This document shows positions 45,958 to 48,079 of a stretch of 48,079 nt of DNA, piece after piece; the stretch's first letter is position 1, and every line of letters starts with the position of its first letter. A program made the position numbers and the translations under genes. This DNA comes from an uncultured Lamprocystis sp. (lineage in GTDB: Bacteria; Pseudomonadota; Gammaproteobacteria; Chromatiales; Chromatiaceae), in NCBI RefSeq assembly GCF_903933125.1, contig NZ_CAIZIZ010000325.1, positions 1 through 48,079 of the forward strand, written 5' to 3'. The notes under the pieces were generated by a model that was not told where the DNA came from, ran no database searches, and saw nothing but the letters and a program-made list of their open reading frames with translations.

Positions 45958-46024
45958 TCCGGGGACAGTTTACTTATCTCCCCGCTGGTTACAAATACCG
46001 AATTGAGTAAGCTGCCCCAGAAAT
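45958..46024 (+). repeat. Right direct repeat flanking the restriction-modification island
   Basis: About 67 bp (TCCGGGGACAGTTTACTT ... TTGAGTAAGCTGCCCC), partner of 42911-42976, same orientation. Preceded by short TTCCGAG/TTCCGCCAG tandem units. Confidence 0.85.
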
Positions 46025-46033
46025 CGTAACAAA

Positions 46034-46345
46034 ATGATTGACCTACCGTACTCACTCATTATTGAAACGACTGATGAGCCGGATTTCTTCAGCTATTTTT
46101 CGCCAGATCTTCCGGGTTTCTCCGGCGTAGCTCACTCAGTCGAAGGCTGCATCTACCAGGCAAGGCTCGGGATGCTGGAACATATTGATCTCTTGCGGGG
46201 GGTAAATGGGCCAAGCTCAATTGAAGTTTCCTCTGCGTGCCGGGTTTTATTGAGCCTGCCCCTTATCCTCGCTGAACCCGGCAATGACTCGCACAAAGAC
46301 ACGAAGCACACCCAGAAAAACGGATCATCGAAAGCGTCGGGCTGA
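46034..46345 (+). CDS. HicB-like antitoxin-family protein, degenerate C-terminus
   Basis: 103 residues. The first ~60 (MIDLPYSLIIETTDEPDFFS, YFSPDLPGFSGVAHSVEGC, IYQARLGMLEHIDLL) match the partial-RNase-H-like HicB fold. The tail SLPLILAEPGNDSHKDTKHT does not look like the usual DNA-binding end, suggesting a 3' frameshift or replacement. No HicA toxin gene is adjacent, so it is orphaned. Confidence 0.65.
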   Translation: MIDLPYSLIIETTDEPDFFSYFSPDLPGFSGVAHSVEGCIYQARLGMLEHIDLLRGVNGPSSIEVSSACRVLLSLPLILAEPGNDSHKDTKHTQKNGSSKASG

Positions 46346-46416
46346 TCACCGCGCGAATAACCGGTGCGACTGACCTATCGCGTTGAAAATCTTTCGCCAC
46401 CGACGGAGCCCACGCC

Positions 46417-46977
46417 ATGCACCAACCCGCACTGAAGCAAGACCGCTTCACCTACGGCGACTACCGCCGCTGGCCGGACGATGAACGCTGGGAGTTGATC
46501 GACGGTAGGGCCTACGACATGTGCCCGGCCCCGAGCCGGGGTCATCAGGCGATGGTGGTCGAGTTGGTCAGACAGATCGGCAACTTCCTGGTCGACAAAC
46601 CCTGCGAGATCTATGTCGCACCCTTTGACGTGCGTTTGCCGAAGGCCAAGGAAGCCGACGACCAGGTGGACACCGTGGTCCAGCCCGACATTGCCGTAAT
46701 CTGCGACCCCGAGAAGCTCGACGAGGCCGGCTGCCGCGGTGCGCCCGACTGGGTGGTCGAGGTCCTGTCCCGCCGCACCGCCGCCAAGGACCAGGGCGAG
46801 AAGCGCGACGCCTACGAACGGGCCGGCGTCCGGGAATACTGGCTGGTCCACCCCACCGACTGCACCCTGATGATCTACCGCCTCGCGGACGGTGCCTACG
46901 GCCGCCCCGAGGTCAGGCCGCTCCTCGGCGAGACGGCGGTCGGGGCCATCGCCGGGCTCACTGTCATCTGGCCCTGA
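46417..46977 (+). CDS. Uma2-family (DUF820) putative endonuclease
   Basis: 186 residues. FTYGDYRRWPDDERWELIDG, PSRGHQAMVVELVRQIGNFL, DTVVQPDIAVICDPEKLDEA and GAPDWVVEVLSRRTAAKDQG then EYWLVHPTDCTLMIYRL are the Uma2 family signature with the D...E.(S)xR/K restriction-like core. Most are of unknown target. It is back to the G+C-rich composition of the surroundings. ATG 46417 supported by the family N-terminus. Confidence 0.88.
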   Translation: MHQPALKQDRFTYGDYRRWPDDERWELIDGRAYDMCPAPSRGHQAMVVELVRQIGNFLVDKPCEIYVAPFDVRLPKAKEADDQVDTVVQPDIAVICDPEKLDEAGCRGAPDWVVEVLSRRTAAKDQGEKRDAYERAGVREYWLVHPTDCTLMIYRLADGAYGRPEVRPLLGETAVGAIAGLTVIWP

Positions 46978-47205
46978 TTCGGCGTACCCGGCCCCGCATC
47001 GTTGACGAAGGATGGGGCCGTCGGCGGGGCTGATGGTCGATGCGCTACGCTTATCCACCACAAAACCGGCGCCGCTGTAGGGTGAATAAGGCGCGCCGCA
47101 CGGTGTTTGGGAGCCGGCACATCGGTCGTGCGCGCCACATCCACCAAGGATCGCCCCAGAAGACCGTGGTGGAAATGGGCTGGTGTCGCGTACGACGGCC
47201 TCGCG

Positions 47206-48078
47206 TCAGGACGTTATCGTTTCGTCCTGTTCCACATAACGCGTCAGGAGCCCCAGCCCGCCATCGCCGCCGACCCGCGGGATGCACACCCGCCAGCCGG
47301 CACCGGGTGCGACGGTCAGGGACTCGCCCTCCAAGGTCTCCATGTGTTCGAGCCGGAAACGCCGGTTCCCTGTCGGGGTGAGCAGATGCAGCTCATCGCC
47401 GACGGCGAAGCGGTTTTTGACCTCGATCGCCAGCCAATCCGGACGCGCCGCCGCGTCCGGCGCGATGACCTCACCGACAAAGATTTCCCGATCGGTGCGC
47501 GACACCCCATCAGCATAGTTCTGAATCTCGGCTGCGGCATGGCGGCGGTAAAACCCTTCCGTGTAGCCACGGTTGGCCAGACCCTTCAGTTCGGCGAGCA
47601 GTTCGCGGCGGAAACCGCGTCCGGCGAGTGCGTCGTCGATGGCCGCCCGGTAGACCTGGGCCGTCCGCGCGGCGTAATAATGTGACTTGGTCCGGCCCTC
47701 GATCTTCAGGCAGTCGATCCCCATGGCCACCAGCCGATCGACATGCGCCACCGCCCGCAGGTCGCGCGCGTTCAGGATGTAGGTTCCGTGCTCGTCCTCG
47801 AAAATCGGCATGGTGTCGCCGGGCCGCTTCCCCTCGGTGAGCAGATAGACATCATCCGCCCGCGGGTGCCGATTCTGACCGCCCCCGCACTGCCCCGCCT
47901 GGTCCGCCGGCGCATCGGCCAATCCATCGTCCGCCGCAGCGGACGCATCCAACTGGTATTCCCAGCGACAGGCGTTGGTACAAGAGCCCTGATTGGCGTC
48001 ACGGTGGTTGAAATACCCCGAGAGCAGGCAGCGCCCGGAGTACGCGATGCACAGCGCGCCATGCACGAAGACTTCCAA
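47206..48078 (-). CDS. trhP: Peptidase U32-family tRNA hydroxylation protein, 5' end beyond the window
   Basis: The last 290 residues of TrhP/YegQ, the prephenate-dependent tRNA U34 5-hydroxylation factor. EVFVHGALCIAYSGRCLLSG, YFNHRDANQGSCTNACRWEY (Cys cluster), EDEHGTYILNARDLRAVAHV and IDCLKIEGRTKSHYYAARTA are present. The N-terminus is missing because the gene runs past position 48079. The variable linker (DADQ-Gly rich, about residues 45-75 here) is normal for the family. Confidence 0.92.
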   Translation of the reverse strand: MEVFVHGALCIAYSGRCLLSGYFNHRDANQGSCTNACRWEYQLDASAAADDGLADAPADQAGQCGGGQNRHPRADDVYLLTEGKRPGDTMPIFEDEHGTYILNARDLRAVAHVDRLVAMGIDCLKIEGRTKSHYYAARTAQVYRAAIDDALAGRGFRRELLAELKGLANRGYTEGFYRRHAAAEIQNYADGVSRTDREIFVGEVIAPDAAARPDWLAIEVKNRFAVGDELHLLTPTGNRRFRLEHMETLEGESLTVAPGAGWRVCIPRVGGDGGLGLLTRYVEQDETITS

Positions 48079-48079
48079 C

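Overview
The window looks like a G+C-rich gammaproteobacterial chromosome. The gene set (RlmI, MltD-like transglycosylase, YgiM-type SH3 protein, TrhP/YegQ, methylthioinosine phosphorylase beside NagZ) and the many dispersed GC-rich repeats would fit a purple sulfur bacterium of the Chromatiales; that placement is inference, since no phylogenetic marker gene is present.

Region by region. 0-6 kb (mostly minus strand): a hexanucleotide satellite, an Ala/Pro-rich membrane protein carrying its own in-frame microsatellites, a purine/salvage block (methylthioinosine phosphorylase, hemerythrin-like protein, hpt) coupled to nagZ, and a PDZ-domain protein. 5.8-18.7 kb (mostly plus strand): ftsH with a clear terminator; a PAS-PAS-GGDEF-EAL gene carrying two compensating frameshifts; a CopG/RHH regulator with a visible promoter and palindromic operator in front of a PHB-depolymerase-type esterase; yceF (Maf); a LysM lytic transglycosylase; a GNAT-like gene overlapping rlmI; and an L,D-transpeptidase. 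18.7-26.1 kb (minus strand): a decaying cluster of exported proteins of unknown function (two DUF1254/DUF1214 proteins, two paralogous anchored proteins plus the tail of a third, a GINQPGAAGN-repeat protein, a coiled-coil protein, a 'YFSDRP' protein, and an outer-membrane-protein remnant behind a C12 tract). One DUF1254 gene is split by a 102-bp MITE-like element with perfect 15-bp terminal inverted repeats and an 8-bp target duplication. 26.2-31.9 kb: an MscS-superfamily channel with an AraC-type regulator, a patatin-like remnant and a HAD phosphatase.

32-36 kb: pta and ackA (acetyl-CoA to acetyl-phosphate to acetate plus ATP), separated by a small element bounded by inverted copies of a repeat that is dispersed through the window. 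36.2-39.3 kb: a DUF4160-DUF2442 fusion and an 832-residue protein joining an effector-associated-like N-terminus, a STAND-type NTPase and a formylglycine-generating-enzyme-like (FGE-sulfatase) domain. This is the best candidate for an under-described signalling or defence protein. 39.5-42.5 kb: argD-argF (arginine biosynthesis) and ygiM, with an orphan intrinsic terminator upstream of argD.

42.5-46.4 kb is visibly more A+T-rich: a type II restriction-modification pair (C5-cytosine methyltransferase plus PD-(D/E)xK-like endonuclease) lies between two direct ~66-bp repeats, with structured DNA, 22-bp tandem repeats, a group-II-intron-like RNA remnant and a HicB-like ORF. It looks like an acquired island. 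The last 1.7 kb holds a Uma2-family nuclease and the 3' part of trhP (yegQ).
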